Shown here one piece after another: positions 53,020 through 64,000 of a stretch of DNA of 64,000 nucleotides (the stretch's first letter is position 1; every line of letters starts with the position of its first letter). Location of the stretch: positions 2,622,501 through 2,686,500 of the forward strand of contig WPIO01000049.1 in the NCBI GenBank assembly GCA_009760855.2, written 5' to 3'. The stretch is from Cristatella mucedo. Lineage: Eukaryota > Bryozoa > Phylactolaemata > Cristatellidae. The position numbers were made by a program, and so were the translations under genes. The notes beneath the pieces are model-generated. The model did no database searches. It saw only the letters and a program-made list of their open reading frames with translations, and was not told where the DNA came from.

Positions 53020-54080
53020 GGCGGAATCGGAGCTTGCTTGTCTATCGCGGTGGAGGTGGAACGTCAGCCCTAGCTTTTGGTGCGAGTCGAGCCACATTCA
53101 GGCCGTCCAACCAACTTAGCTGGACCGACGCCTTTAAGTGCCACCACACGTCTCTGGTCCATGCTGCGCCGGGTGCAGCTCGGCGAAGCTGGGTAACCTT
53201 CAAATAAACATGGAAATACGGCAGAGCGGCCAAGTCTTTCCAGAAACATTTAGACGGTTGGATCGGTCGCAGAGTGAAGTTTATGCTCATTATGCATGGT
53301 TTCCGTGCTGATGGTTATGCAAATCAATGCCATGGAAGCGTGTCAATAAAAGATGCAGCCGTGGCGTGGATTTCGACAATTTTGAGAATGAACGGCGCAG
53401 CCAACCACCACTCCCCTGAACGCGTGACTATCACAAAGCTAAAACTGCGGAAGCATAAACCTCCTCTGCTAGCCCATGGTTTACATTCATAAATTATATT
53501 AATTAATTAATATTAATAATTATTTATTAATTAATAACAACAACAACAATAATAAGAATACGTCGTTTCTGTAGCGCCTTAAGAGAAAAGAATATATAGA
53601 TGCTCTGCAACTCCAAAAAGGATATCAATTCTCGAAGGTTAGTGACTCGAACGGTATCAAGTAATGAAAAGCAAACAAGTGTCAAGCTCAGGCCGGCACG
53701 CTAAAGTAAAATTTATGACACCGTCGGCCCCCTGGCTATTTTTTAATCATGTACTCGCCACATATGCTGAATTTTGCTCAGGTACATACGCAGAGTACGC
53801 CGTGACAAAAGAAAACAGACAAGTTCTTGGGGAAGAGGGAAAAGATGAACGGCACGGATGCTCTTTACATGGAACTTACAAGACGACAGGTCATTGCAAG
53901 TAGGGTCGTAGATAGCAATGCTATCGAACACCGAAGGTAGGTCTGCACTCGAATGGACAGAGTAAACCAACATCTTGATCGACTGCTTAAAAAAATTCTC
54001 TGGACAGCCTCTCGAGAAGGAAGCTACTACGGGGCGTCGGTAAATTTAAAATAGGGCAAATTAAAGTCCACTGCATAGAT
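53020..54080 (+). repeat. Paralogous intron block, pair of 10815-12000
   Basis: The copy C counterpart of the block above, in the same place relative to exon 1 and the GA tract. No coding content is recognised. Confidence 0.65.
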
Positions 54081-55109
54081 ATTGCTTGAGGCTCACTGCG
54101 TGAGTAGTGCAGTAACTTGTCAGGAAATTGACTCTGGCGCTTTCTCGAAGAAAACCCGCCGGGCAGGGACCTCGGATCATTATGCTAAAATCGGTCTAGA
54201 CTGTCGAGCATGCGACCGGAAGTTAACGATCTCCAAAGCCGTGAGCGCCCGCACCAAGGTGTCGCACGAGTACATCATCTGCTCTAGCCTGATTGGTGGG
54301 CCGCTCCTGCTCGCACATCAGCCGGTGGCTGAGATGCGGATCGAACAAGGGCGACAAACGACGCCACCACATTTCCAGCTGGTAATCCCGGGAATTCCGT
54401 TTTTTGCACTTTCAATTGAGCCGTCCCACGAGCCACGGCATTCGGTCGAGGTCGTGGCTCATCACTTGGAGCGCTGGATTTTTCAAGGGGGCACTCCCGA
54501 CGCCTCGCTCCAGCTCCGATTCATGCTATCATCTGTCACCGCCGCCCGTTTTTCGGCAACGGTGCGCGAGCAGCCGCCGCACACGCCGGCGATGCGAGGG
54601 GATAGTGAGTCCGACCATGCGCCGGAAGAACTGACCTCAATTTCAAGCAGCTGATCCAAGACGGTGACTGCCGCCCCATCGCCCTATGGATCGGAAGGTG
54701 CGGCCGCCGTCTCACCATTCTTGCGACCGCGTGCTCACATCTGTGCAATCAAGCAGATTCCAACAGATACTTTGGGAGCTTCCTCGCTAGGCTGCTTGAC
54801 CCGCACACTGGCTACCGAGCGAAGTGAACGAGGTTGCATTCCGGCCACAGGACTAGTCTTGCCTGAAATCCGCGAGCCCGAGTCCACAGCTTTCCACCGG
54901 CCCCCTGCCAGTATCCGAAGCATTATTGTGGCTCTGAGTGTGGAAGATTTTGTTTAGTCTGTCAGTGGCAAGTTTGAATGTAAGCGGAGAGAGACTCAAT
55001 CTTAATTCGTGTGTGCACTTTGATAGGAATGAAGAACAATTGGCATTATGTAGAAGCCCATACACAGGTAAACATTGCTCAGATGAGTACAATTCCGTAC
55101 ATTAGGAGC

Positions 55110-56090
55110 AGGAATGTGAAGCGTGATAATTGCTTAACCATTGGCTGCAGTGAGGCGTTAGCACTAATTACAAAAGCTATTTTAAGCGCCTTGTTCGGGC
55201 TCTATTAGCTCCAGGTTCACGTCGACGTTGAAAAGTTCATAAAGGCTTAACTGGGGTGCAGGTCACGAGACAGCAATTTGCAGAAGGCACACGAGAGCAC
55301 GACCTATGGCGACCATCCGACTATTAATGCAGCCAACTTCCGAGCAAAGCTGGGACAAAGCTTCCTACATCAGGCTGCTCTTGCAAGTAACGTCCTCCGT
55401 GGGAACCCTGGTAGTTGGCCACGTGTTCATCGCCGGTGGTTTATCTGCCCGTTGTCTCTCACTCCGAGCTCTTCAACACGGTCGAGTCACTCTCACTGTT
55501 AATCTCCTACCCGTTGCTATCGCCGGTACGCCCCGCGGCGTCATTCCCTTGGGTAGGCTCAGCAGAGACTCTCTCGCAGGTACACTCTGAGGAGTCGCTA
55601 TCGCCCGCCGCCTTGGATTCATGGCAGGCCACTATCGGCTCGCCTCAGGGCACCGCCACCAGCCGCGGGGCAGCCACTTTGCTCTGGTGCTCTGCAGCTA
55701 CTGGGTCGGAAGCGGTTCCATAACCAATTCATCGCTCCGCCAGTGCAGCCGGATAGCTGTGGCAGACGAGTAGGTTCCCCTCGGTTGTCTGGATCTTGTG
55801 AGGTCTTGACGGTAGGATCAGTCGGCGGCGTACATGTCTCGTTTCGTGCAATACTCCAGATCTCAGCTCCGACGAGCTGCTCCAGCCGAAAACTTTTCAT
55901 CTCTCGCCTCCTAATCTGTCAATAACGAGAGCAGCTGAAGCAGTTGAATGCGCCGCACCTTGAGGCAGTTCAGTTTCATGTCGCACGGCTGCTCACCCCA
56001 ATTGTGTCTAGCATTGCCGCCAAGGCATACAGATAGACAGTGCTTTAATGGCATCGCGATTTTTAGCATCGTTACAGCAATAGCTAGGCT
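55110..56090 (+). repeat. Paralogous intron block, pair of 21080-22180
   Basis: The copy C counterpart of the block at 21080-22180, same order and orientation relative to exon 2. Confidence 0.65.
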
Positions 56091-56099
56091 TACCATTCT

Positions 56100-56610
56100 A
56101 ACCGGATGAAACTAAGTTGTACCTCTTCTTTGATTCCTTCCCGCCCTCTGACGGGTTAAATTTTGTTAACTCCCGTGCTGCATGTATTGATGACATGCGA
56201 AAACGGATGGCTGCAAACTTTCTTAAATTGTTATTGTAAAACCAAATTACTAGTTAAGGGCGAATCAAGTGTGATTCAGAAATTAGAAAGGTCAACACCC
56301 AAAATCGGCTCTGCCAGTATATGTCACATTGAATCTGCACGGAATACAGTTATCCTCTTTTAAAGTGACATTTTATTAGATGACCACATCAGCCCCACAG
56401 TCAAGTCTGCTTATATTCAGCTACATGGCATTGCTAAAATTCGGTCTTGTATAGACACGGATAACACGTCTAAATTGCTATATGGCTTTGTGACATCTCG
56501 TCTTGACTGTTGTAACTCACTTTTTGCTGGTCTACCGGACTGTGCAATCAGCTGATTACAGCTGGTGAAAACCTCTGCAGTAATTCTTGTCTGTCGTGAG
56601 CGTCGCATGA
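56100..56610 (+). mobile_element. CR1/L2 LINE fragment
   Basis: The segment encodes RMAANFLKLL-like codons near 56205, then the SDHISPTVKSAYIQLHGIAK and LLYGFVTSRLDCCNSLFAGL blocks in shifting frames up to the CREASHDEK break near 56610. In intron 1 of copy C and absent in copy A. Confidence 0.7.
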
Positions 56611-57475
56611 TGAAAAATCTGATCGTCTTCATTGGTGTGTTTTTCGGGTGATTGGCACCTGCAGTCTATGCAATGTGCGTCCAAAATGACTCAAGACTGG
56701 TGCTAGTCTAAACCGCCTGTATTTTCCGGCACGAGCGTAGGAATGCCGCGTGGTGTACTGTACGGACAAGCGCTGATGTTACATAAAAGTAAGTTAAACA
56801 GATATAACACGTCACATGCTATCTATAAAAAACACAGCAGGAGACACGTGGTATAGACCGCTGTTACCCTCCACCGCCAAAACACAACAGTAGCGACGAG
56901 GATGTGAGCAAGTGACACCCTTTGTTTTGCGGGACGGAGCCATTAAACGGCATTGAGTGTGCTTGCACGCTGCAAAAAAAGGAACTTACGTGTTTCGGTA
57001 CGTAAGACGAATCCGCTGAGTTGTCAGAACAATATGTCAAGCACTCTGACATATACACGATGGTAAACGACCTCTCAGTGAGAATCAGAAGCACTTTCCT
57101 TAAACTGCCTGAACGTTAAAACATACACGCTTTTCCGCGGCCTTAAGCACCAGCCGAGCCCAACAATGGGACACAATCCTTAGACAAGGTCAACTAACTT
57201 TTGACAGGATACCTCTTGCTGGAGCCGCTAGAAATCGCCGAGGGATGTAAATTGTAGCTTCGACGTCAGCGTGGAGAGTCGTTACGCAATTTGGTGTCGC
57301 AACTAAGAGAGGTTGTTGTAGTGAGCTGCAATTTAGGCTCGTTCGATTGCAACCTACGGAACCAGCTGTAATACGTGTATAGCTGTGTGACGGAAGTCGC
57401 TGCAGGCTGCTGATGTGAGGGAGGCTGGACGATTGACTCAGCTATTAACATGGATATTTTTTCCTCTCAAAGCGT

Positions 57476-57539
57476 ACACACGCACACACACACACACACA
57501 CACACGCGCGAGCGCACACACATGCAAAAACACACACAC

Positions 57540-57578
<39 letters not shown>
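57476..57578. repeat. CA and TA microsatellites
   Basis: (CA)n with interruptions to 57540, then (TA)n to 57577. Confidence 0.93.
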
Positions 57579-57582
<4 letters not shown>

Positions 57583-57919
57583 CTGGGAAAGTACTGGTGT
57601 TGGGGAAGTCCCTAAGTCGGAGAATATAACTGTATCGGGTAAGATCCCCTACATAAGTGGCAGGACGCTGAGCTGCCCCAATCGGCCAAAGGTTAGCCAT
57701 TCATGCAATTACATTAATACAACAGCAGCTGGCGCACGCAGAAGCCTTGCGAAGTTAAAAAAACCACTGGTTCGATAGCGAGAGCTCTGCTGCGCCGGTC
57801 CGTCTCAGCGTGGTCATGTTCCCTCGAAAAAATAGCGGTCAAATTGGCGGTGGTCAGCGATGCTTGTATGTTAGCATGAATTGATAGCGTCTAAGCAGTT
57901 ACCAACTTAAGAGTCCTTA

Positions 57920-57921
57920 AC

Positions 57922-57960
<39 letters not shown>

Positions 57961-58100
57961 GAAAGAGAGAGAGAGAGATCGAGAGTCAGAGCGAGAGAGG
58001 TAGAGAGAGAGAAAAAGGTAGAGAGAAAAAAGTGAGAGCGAGACATAACTTAAGAGGGAGAGAGAGAGTATGAGAGAGAGAGAGAGAGAGCTCATGAGAG
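57920..58100. repeat. GA-rich tract in opsin C intron 1
   Basis: Impure (GA)n, with GAGAGCTCGA-like units following to about 58190. Confidence 0.9.
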
Positions 58101-58697
58101 CTGGAGAAAGCTCGACTAAGCACGAGAAACATCAAGAGAGCTCGAGAAATAGCGACAGAGCTCGACAGAGCGTGAGAGAGCTCGTAAGACCTCAAGGTCG
58201 TTCTTCACAGGCTTCCCTCCATTGCCCGTGGCGAACAATAATTCTAGTGAATAGAAGCCGGTATTTCAGAAGCTCTAAATTTGAAATGGCTCTCGTTAAC
58301 ATGTTCTGAAGGAATCAAATAGCCGTCACGTTGCCGGTCGACTTTAATCGTGCTTAGATCATCTTTCACCTTCTTCGTTTGGTGCAGGATGGCCATGCTC
58401 ATGGCTCGAATGGAAGAAAGCCCTTAAGGCCTTTTTGCGAAGAGCCTCTAGCCCTTGAGTGTGTCGAATGCTACCGATACGTAAATATTTCGTCGCTTGA
58501 GAGGGAAACCTGCCGTCCGGCTCAAAGAAGGCCTCTTGTTGGGCGTGAGCTGATGGTGAAACCAACGGAGTTGACCGCGAATTCATCGCGCACAGTGGCC
58601 CAGTCGATGCATTCCCAGACGCCGTCTGCCTATCCGCTATGAGCGCTTGAGCTGAGCCCTCCTTTTCGCTACAACGCAGCATGCGTCTGCGCCGCAG

Positions 58698-58898
58698 GCC
58701 CGGTCGGAGCCGTGCTGAATGCGACCATCCTCTACATAAGCGTCCGGCCGTTGGTGGTGGTAAGGACCAAGTTTCGATACAGACCGATCAAGAGCGTCAC
58801 GGCGCTACTCAATGCAAACGACCTCTGCCTCGTGTTCGCCACGTTTCCGATGTCGTCAGCCTCTTTTCTCGCTCAGAAATGGCTGTTTGGAGCCGTCG
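58698..58898 (+). CDS. Opsin copy C exon 2 (TM1-TM2)
   Basis: It is 201 nt, the same as copy A, after acceptor CTGCGCCGCAG and before donor GTCG|GTAAGC, phase 1 both sides. It encodes AVLNATILYISVRPLVVVRT and then NANDLCLVFATFPMSSASF and KWLFGAVG. The TM2 half is identical in protein to copy A while the loop-1 half differs at several residues (for example YRPIKSV against RGPMELV). No stop or shift is seen. Confidence 0.87.
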
Positions 58899-59540
58899 GT
58901 AAGCGCCCGGGCACTGCAACCGGCCTAGTCGGTTGCGGTGACTACTGTCTGTGTTTCGGCTACAGCTGGCGGCCACCAAGCGCCAGCCGCCAAGGAGAGC
59001 CGCTCAGCTTCCAGCGGCTATCGGCGGCAGTACGCGAGGCGGGAACGCTGTCAAGTGCCCAAAGTGATCCTATTTTGATCTCCTAGCGAGCCGAGGACAT
59101 GTTATGTTCTCGGCGGCGCCGCCGGGTTCTGGCTTTCTTTCTTGCCAGAGGTCTCCAGGTCCTAACAATGACATGACAATGACAGAATGACAGACAGAAT
59201 TACGGACAAAGCCGTTACAGTCTCATAATCTGCGTGAGTGCAAGCTTATGGTAATAAAAAAGACTTATTTCGTCACAGCACTGGTTCTGGTCGGTAGGTA
59301 AAGTCCCCGCCCGACCGAGGTAAAGGTGAATGCAGCGAGGTCGGAGGCTCCGACCACGTTGCATATATGAAGTGCATGAATGGAAATAAAGTTCTCCTAG
59401 GTCGCTTTAAAAATGAGTTGTATCGTTTTTATCTCAGCGATGAAAGGCACCGATGTTTCTGTGTCAGCAGATTACACCGACGCAACCCCCCTCCCACTCG
59501 CTCTTCGTCGATTTCGCCATTCGTCCACAGCGATGGCCAC

Positions 59541-62490
59541 GATAATAAGAATAATAATGCATTCGCTATAGCACCCTCGGAGAACTCAATCGCCTCCTAG
59601 GCAATTGGCATGGGCTACAAAGGAAGAAAGATCGAATGGTTAGCGGTAGCATGCTCAGCAAACAACAAGAATACCATGCATGGCTAGGGTAGACATGCAC
59701 AGGGTCAGCATGCAAGTTTAGTTACTGGCAGCATGCACAGTATCGGCAAGCATTAGCACATACCGGACAAATCGTATGGACCATCTAAATCCTTCGACAA
59801 ATAGATACTCTCTTAGTTTTTTTAATGTGGTCAAGTCAAGAGATGTCTTGACGCAAATCGGATGTGATTTCCGGGTTTTGATAACGTACGAATTGAATAA
59901 ACGATCTCCACAAGATTTGAGATTCCTACGAGGTACAGGTAAACGGTTAGATCGTAACAAAGCCGGTAATGCTATGGCTTGGTGGGTGAGTGGATCTGAT
60001 AGACAGGCTGGACCCAAAGATTAACGGAAGCTAAACGTGAGTGGAAGAACCTGGAATTCGATGCGATGCTTGACTGGGAGCCAATGCATGTCGGTGAGAA
60101 GTTGTATGTTGTGGCAGCTGCGACGGTCACGACAGACAAGCCTAGCTGAAAAGTTTTGCACCAGCTGTACGCGCCTGGCTGCACAGGCCGGTAGACCAGC
60201 AAGAAGTGAGTTACATAAGTCATGAAAGGATATCACAGATCCATGTACCAATTTAGATGTGGTATCCCAGCCTAAAGAAGCCCGAATTTATGCAACGCTC
60301 TGTAGCTGAAAGTAGGCAGATTTGACTGTTGAGCTGATGCAGTCGTGTAATGAAAGTTCACGTTGGAACATGCCCCACATAGATTTCGTGCAGTTTCAAC
60401 AGAAGATGTACTGGCAGAGCCGATTCTGAGCGTTAAACTTACTTTCCTATTTCTGAAAATCATAGTTGGTTTTCCCGTAGCTAGAAAGTTGGTTGCATCA
60501 TCATTTAATTTAAGAAAGTTTGCTGTTATGTACGTGTAGATATCATCAATACGTGCAGCAAGGGGTTTGAAAAATTTTGACGTGCTGGTGGGCCGGGGGT
60601 AATAAAAGCCAAGGTGAAACTGATTGTCTTCCGCATAGACGTGAAAGATAAGATTCTGCTTGGCAATCTGGTCGGCGAGACGGAGACAATAAGCTGTGAA
60701 AAGAACGAAACCAAACACCGATCTCTCGGTAGCCCATATTTCAGGAGTTCCTCTGATAATTTGTGTCTATTCACATTATTAGTTCGGAGTCTCCCACTAA
60801 AAAAGAACCTGAACCATTGCAAGGCAGCGCCGGAGATGCATAGTCAAGATGAGATGCTCTTGAGATGAACTTGGTGGTCGATAGTATAAAAAGCGGTCGA
60901 AAGATCGAGCAGCAGGCAGGGAAACACTACATAGTCTGCATTCCTGTTTTAGTCGTCACACTCCCGAAGCAGTAATGACTGTGTGGGGTGATTAGCTGCA
61001 AATACGGACTGGAATTTACCATCAAGGCTTCAATTTCAATATATGAGTTATGCTGGTCTGTCACGGCTCGATTTGGTGTCTTTGATAGGACGGTAAAAGG
61101 GAGACTGGGCGGTAATCACTGAAGTTCATTTTGTCTCGTGTCGCTCTCTTGAGTATCAGAGTTACTATCGCCTTTTTGAAAATACTGGGACATGACCTGA
61201 GGCTAATGATATATTTATGACGTTGTTTAAGCGTGGCAGCAGCAGATCAATGCATCGTAGAAGCAGAACAGTAGGAATACGGTTTCGAGGACTAGCTATT
61301 TTCTTCGATTGGAATATAACTTCAGGACGAGGTCAATAGTGACCTGTGTGAATCTAGACCATGAGCAACTGCATATAATTGAGGAAAACGATTTCAGGGG
61401 GATGCCGCCATCTTAGTGATGGATTTCCTGATCTCGTCGATCTTCTTGAAAAAGAAGCAAGAGAATCGATCGGCTAATTAATTACAAGGATTACTAGGTT
61501 AGGAGCTTACCTGGAAGCGTTTAAGATGGTTGAACATCGATATCAGCAGTTTGGAATTGTGCATTTGTGATTCAAAATTTATTTTATAGAAGCTAGACTT
61601 AGCCTTTGCTAGGATTGATTGGTACGACTTAAAATAGTCCTCATATGTCAGTCGATAGACTGTCAGTCCTAAGCTTTCGTATGCTTTTTCAAGCTTGCCG
61701 CTTAGCAGACCTAGCTAGTTTAATGTCCGAGGTTAACCACAAGCCGTCTGGGTGGGGGCACACAGGGTGCCTAGTCAGAGGTGCAAACTCATTGAACATG
61801 TCAGCTAGTGTCATGTTGCAGCAATCTAAAACTAGTGACAGGTCGAACGGGGATTGAGCAGCAGAGACGACTAGATATTCTGGCGCGGACAGGTCGCTTA
61901 TTACTAGGATTTATTACACGTTGAGCCAGGACTCCAAAAAACTAGCATTAGGGCCGTCGGAGTAATGACATGCCTGATTAGCAGTAAATTAAATAGACTT
62001 GCTGTGACGCTTGGGGGTGAATATGCTGAGCGACGGAGACATATTCGGGGAGACGCTAGGAAAAGCAAACGAGGGGTACTTAGCTCGGAGCTCCCCCCCC
62101 CCCAAACAACCAGCACCCAGGTCGCGTTGCCGAGACCTGCGGTGGCTCTGGGGCGCTTTCCTTTTGTTATTAGATAATTCACGGTCCTTAGTGGCAGCAA
62201 TAACACCTAGGAATGCATTTAAACTACAAAATTGAAGGGAGAAGTACGTACGATCATAACTAACATGCAGGTTACTAGCCGCCAGCGTATGTAACTCAGC
62301 CACCGGCATGGGTGACTCAGCAGCCCAGAGCCATACACGTTTTGATGTCCAAAGGCACACACTTTCTTATCTGCTGTGGTCAAAAAGCAACCAGAGAACC
62401 TTAAAACACGTCTTAGTTGTATCGGCTTGCATATAAGATATTCGGAAGAACTTTGGTTTTCGGAAGAATTCTGCAATGGACAGGAACGCG
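59541..62490 (-). mobile_element. CR1/L2 LINE, longest copy (about 2.95 kb, minus)
   Basis: From 5' to 3' on the minus strand: SLVLDCCNMTLADMFNEFAP near 61800 (end of the linker after the endonuclease), DKMNFSDYRPVSLLPSYQ near 61100, FVLFTAYCLRLADQIAKQN, FHVYAEDNQFHLGF near 60640 (YADD changed to YAED), MYVTANFLKLN-like codons, the CHNIQLLTDMHWLPVKHRIEF block near 60090, and the 3' tail at 59541-59600. The left and right borders come from comparison with intron 2 of copy A, which lacks it. I could not confirm endonuclease motifs in 62010-62490. Many frameshifts: inactive. Confidence 0.78.
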
Positions 62491-62799
62491 TGCCAGAGCC
62501 TTCGCTATTAAGTGGCAATGCAAGGCGAGTCGTGGGTTCTCTCACAGCCAGTTGATATATGTACGCCTTTAACAACTCGCAGTGCCTCGAGCGTAGGGGA
62601 ATTGGCCTCAGCAGACACAATTTCGTCTAAATACGTGCAACGGGCAGGGCAGCTCTCACTCAAGTGGGTTCAAAAGTTGGTGCTGCCGATTAGAATTGCT
62701 TGGGTAAAACGGCAGCTCCAGGGTAAGTTGACGGAATAGCGAGTTATTCTAAACAATGCGTCTGGCCGGTTGCTGCTCGCCTCGTTGCTGAGCGAGGGA

Positions 62800-63065
62800 T
62801 GCTTCTTACGCAACGACATCTACTCTCCAACTGCCGACTATGGAACATCTTTTTCAGCGGTCCTGAACTGCTACTTCTATGCTACTCACTATCTCAACTG
62901 CACTCCTAACTCTGCTATGCTTCCCACTTTCTCTTTGTTGCGTGAGACGAAGTCTGTTGGCTACCGAATGCGTACCGAAAGCCGCTTAGACAAAACTCTC
63001 CTGCGTAACACCCACATGGTCTTTATGACTTTGTGGAGTTACAGACGGAGATACATTACATTACA
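62800..63065 (+). repeat. ATTAC-tailed unclassified repeat, copy 6 (best preserved 3' end)
   Basis: It runs from CGACATCTACTCTCC through CTCTTTGTTGCGTGAGACGA and ends GTTACAGACGGAGATACATTACATTACA. The short ATTAC run here is what the array at 3308 seems to have grown from. Confidence 0.5.
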
Positions 63066-63764
63066 ATTTGTGAGTCGGTTTCCTTGAGAAGGCTCATCGG
63101 TCACTTGCACCTGACCTCGCCTTCGCCGAAAGCTACTGACTCACTAGCGGCTCGATAGCTCGTCCCCCGTCGGACGACGGTAGCACGGCGTCCATTAGTG
63201 CCTTCCGACGGGGTGCGAGCCGCTTTAAAGATTAACGGCTGTGATGCCAGCGCTGAAACGGAGTCCTTCAGCGAGAGTGACCGCGGTGCCGATCGTTTAC
63301 TGCAGACTGCCACCGAGGCCAAGATGACGGTGCTTTCATTTCCGATGCCTAATGCACCGTCCTTTTTCTCGTTTGCTGCTGTGACCTTGACGAAGGCTGG
63401 AAGTCACCCGAAGGATCGGGCTCCGCGCTTCTTAGAGTTCGATCCATTTGATTTTCGTGCATTTGAAAAAGATCTAGTTATCTGAGGGCGCAATGCAAAT
63501 GCATTACTACTAATATTATTATTACGACTCGGGCACCTCGGCCAAGTGCATTTGCACAACCAGATTTAGCGACTAATATCTTGTGCCATTTGAATTTTCT
63601 CCTCCCACTTAACATGTTCCAATCTTTTGGCGTGAGCTCTGGAACAGGTCTAGAGGAGACGGAGGAACATGCCACTTTGCTCACCGATGCCAGACGCGCC
63701 GAGGCGGCCTCCAGCGCTTCCACCGGTTAAACCAGTAAATTCGGCTCGCATCTTTTTTGACCAG

Positions 63765-63872
63765 GTTGCCGTATTTACGCTTTCATGTCGTTCCTATTCG
63801 GATACCAGAGCCTGCTCGCAATAACGCTCGTGGCAGCAACCAGATATGTCGGCGTCTGCTATCCTCACTCAG
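63765..63872 (+). CDS. Opsin copy C exon 3 (TM3)
   Basis: It is 108 nt with a strong acceptor (TCTTTTTTGACCAG) and donor TCAG|GTACGT, phase 1 both sides. It encodes CRIYAFMSFLFGYQSL and then LVAATRYVGVCYP; it differs from copy A by three residues. TRY again replaces D/ERY. The remaining exons (TM4-TM7) are outside the window, so whether copy C is complete cannot be seen. Confidence 0.87.
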
Positions 63873-64000
63873 GTACGTGCTTGCACAGCTGCAGGGTCAG
63901 CTCGAGGCTCCCACACGTCAGCGTCAGAGGTCACCCTGCTGAACGCGTTGGAGTAAGAGAATGTTTTAGCGAAGCCCACCCACGTCGCCCTCCAACGGCT

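Larger units (their letters stand above)
52759..58697 (+). other. Intron 1 of opsin C (5.9 kb)
   Basis: A GT..AG phase-1 intron, less than half the length of the copy A intron because it lacks several LINE insertions. It keeps a GA microsatellite soon after the donor, as copy A does. Other contents are a LINE fragment at 56100-56600, CA/TA and GA microsatellites near 57.5 and 58.0 kb, and unique sequence at 56620-57470 in which I recognise nothing. Confidence 0.72.
58899..63764 (+). other. Intron 2 of opsin C (4.9 kb)
   Basis: A GT..AG phase-1 intron. Alignment to intron 2 of copy A is interrupted between about 59545 and 62495, where a minus-strand LINE sits. Near the 3' end it carries one copy of the ATTAC-tailed repeat (62800-63065). 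Confidence 0.72.

Noticed and set aside
57467-57700. Cys-Val-rich or Ile-Tyr-rich small proteins at CA and TA repeats (also 22212-22522)
   Set aside because: They are microsatellite translations.

Overview
The window is eukaryotic and animal. It has no dense ORFs, operons or ribosome binding sites. It contains spliced exons with GT..AG borders, many decayed non-LTR retrotransposons of the CR1/L2 type with (ATT)n tails, and long microsatellites. The only clear host gene is an opsin, which makes this a metazoan, most likely an invertebrate. I cannot name the phylum.

The window is a tandem opsin locus on the + strand. Copy A is complete: five exons at 9408-9543, 22588-22788, 26608-26715, 26897-27282 and 27663-27890. 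Splice sites and phases (1,1,1,0) are consistent and join to a predicted 352-residue seven-helix protein. It has the chromophore lysine (K322), both disulfide cysteines (C114, C193) and a Glu at the bovine E181 counterion position (E187). It lacks the normal D/ERY (TRY instead) and NPxxY (SGLIM instead). Copy B keeps only exon 3, 4 and 5 homologues (37610-37719, 37971-38325, 41195-41420). It is a pseudogene with frameshifts, a 56-bp deletion across extracellular loop 2, a lost acceptor and stop codons. Copy C starts at 52632 with intact exons 1-3 (52632-52758, 58698-58898, 63765-63872) and runs off the right edge. A weaker exon-2-like remnant lies at 48717-48840. Introns and flanks are also recognisably paralogous between copies, so whole gene blocks were duplicated. 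Insertions present in one copy and absent in another give empty-site evidence for mobile elements.

Region by region: 1-9.1 kb holds dispersed repeats, a fragment of a repetitive protein family, and decayed LINEs. 9.3-27.9 kb is opsin A; its introns carry a 1.1-kb GA tract, LINE fragments, an R2/NeSL-like LINE interrupted by a SINE, and a pair of inverted G-rich repeats. 28-37 kb is the A/B spacer with a hAT-like insertion and LINEs. 37.3-42.5 kb is pseudogene B. 42.5-52 kb is spacer with a GC-rich island (47.1-49.2 kb). 52.3-64 kb is opsin C, whose intron 2 holds the longest LINE copy (about 2.95 kb). No rRNA, tRNA, CRISPR or prokaryotic features were found.
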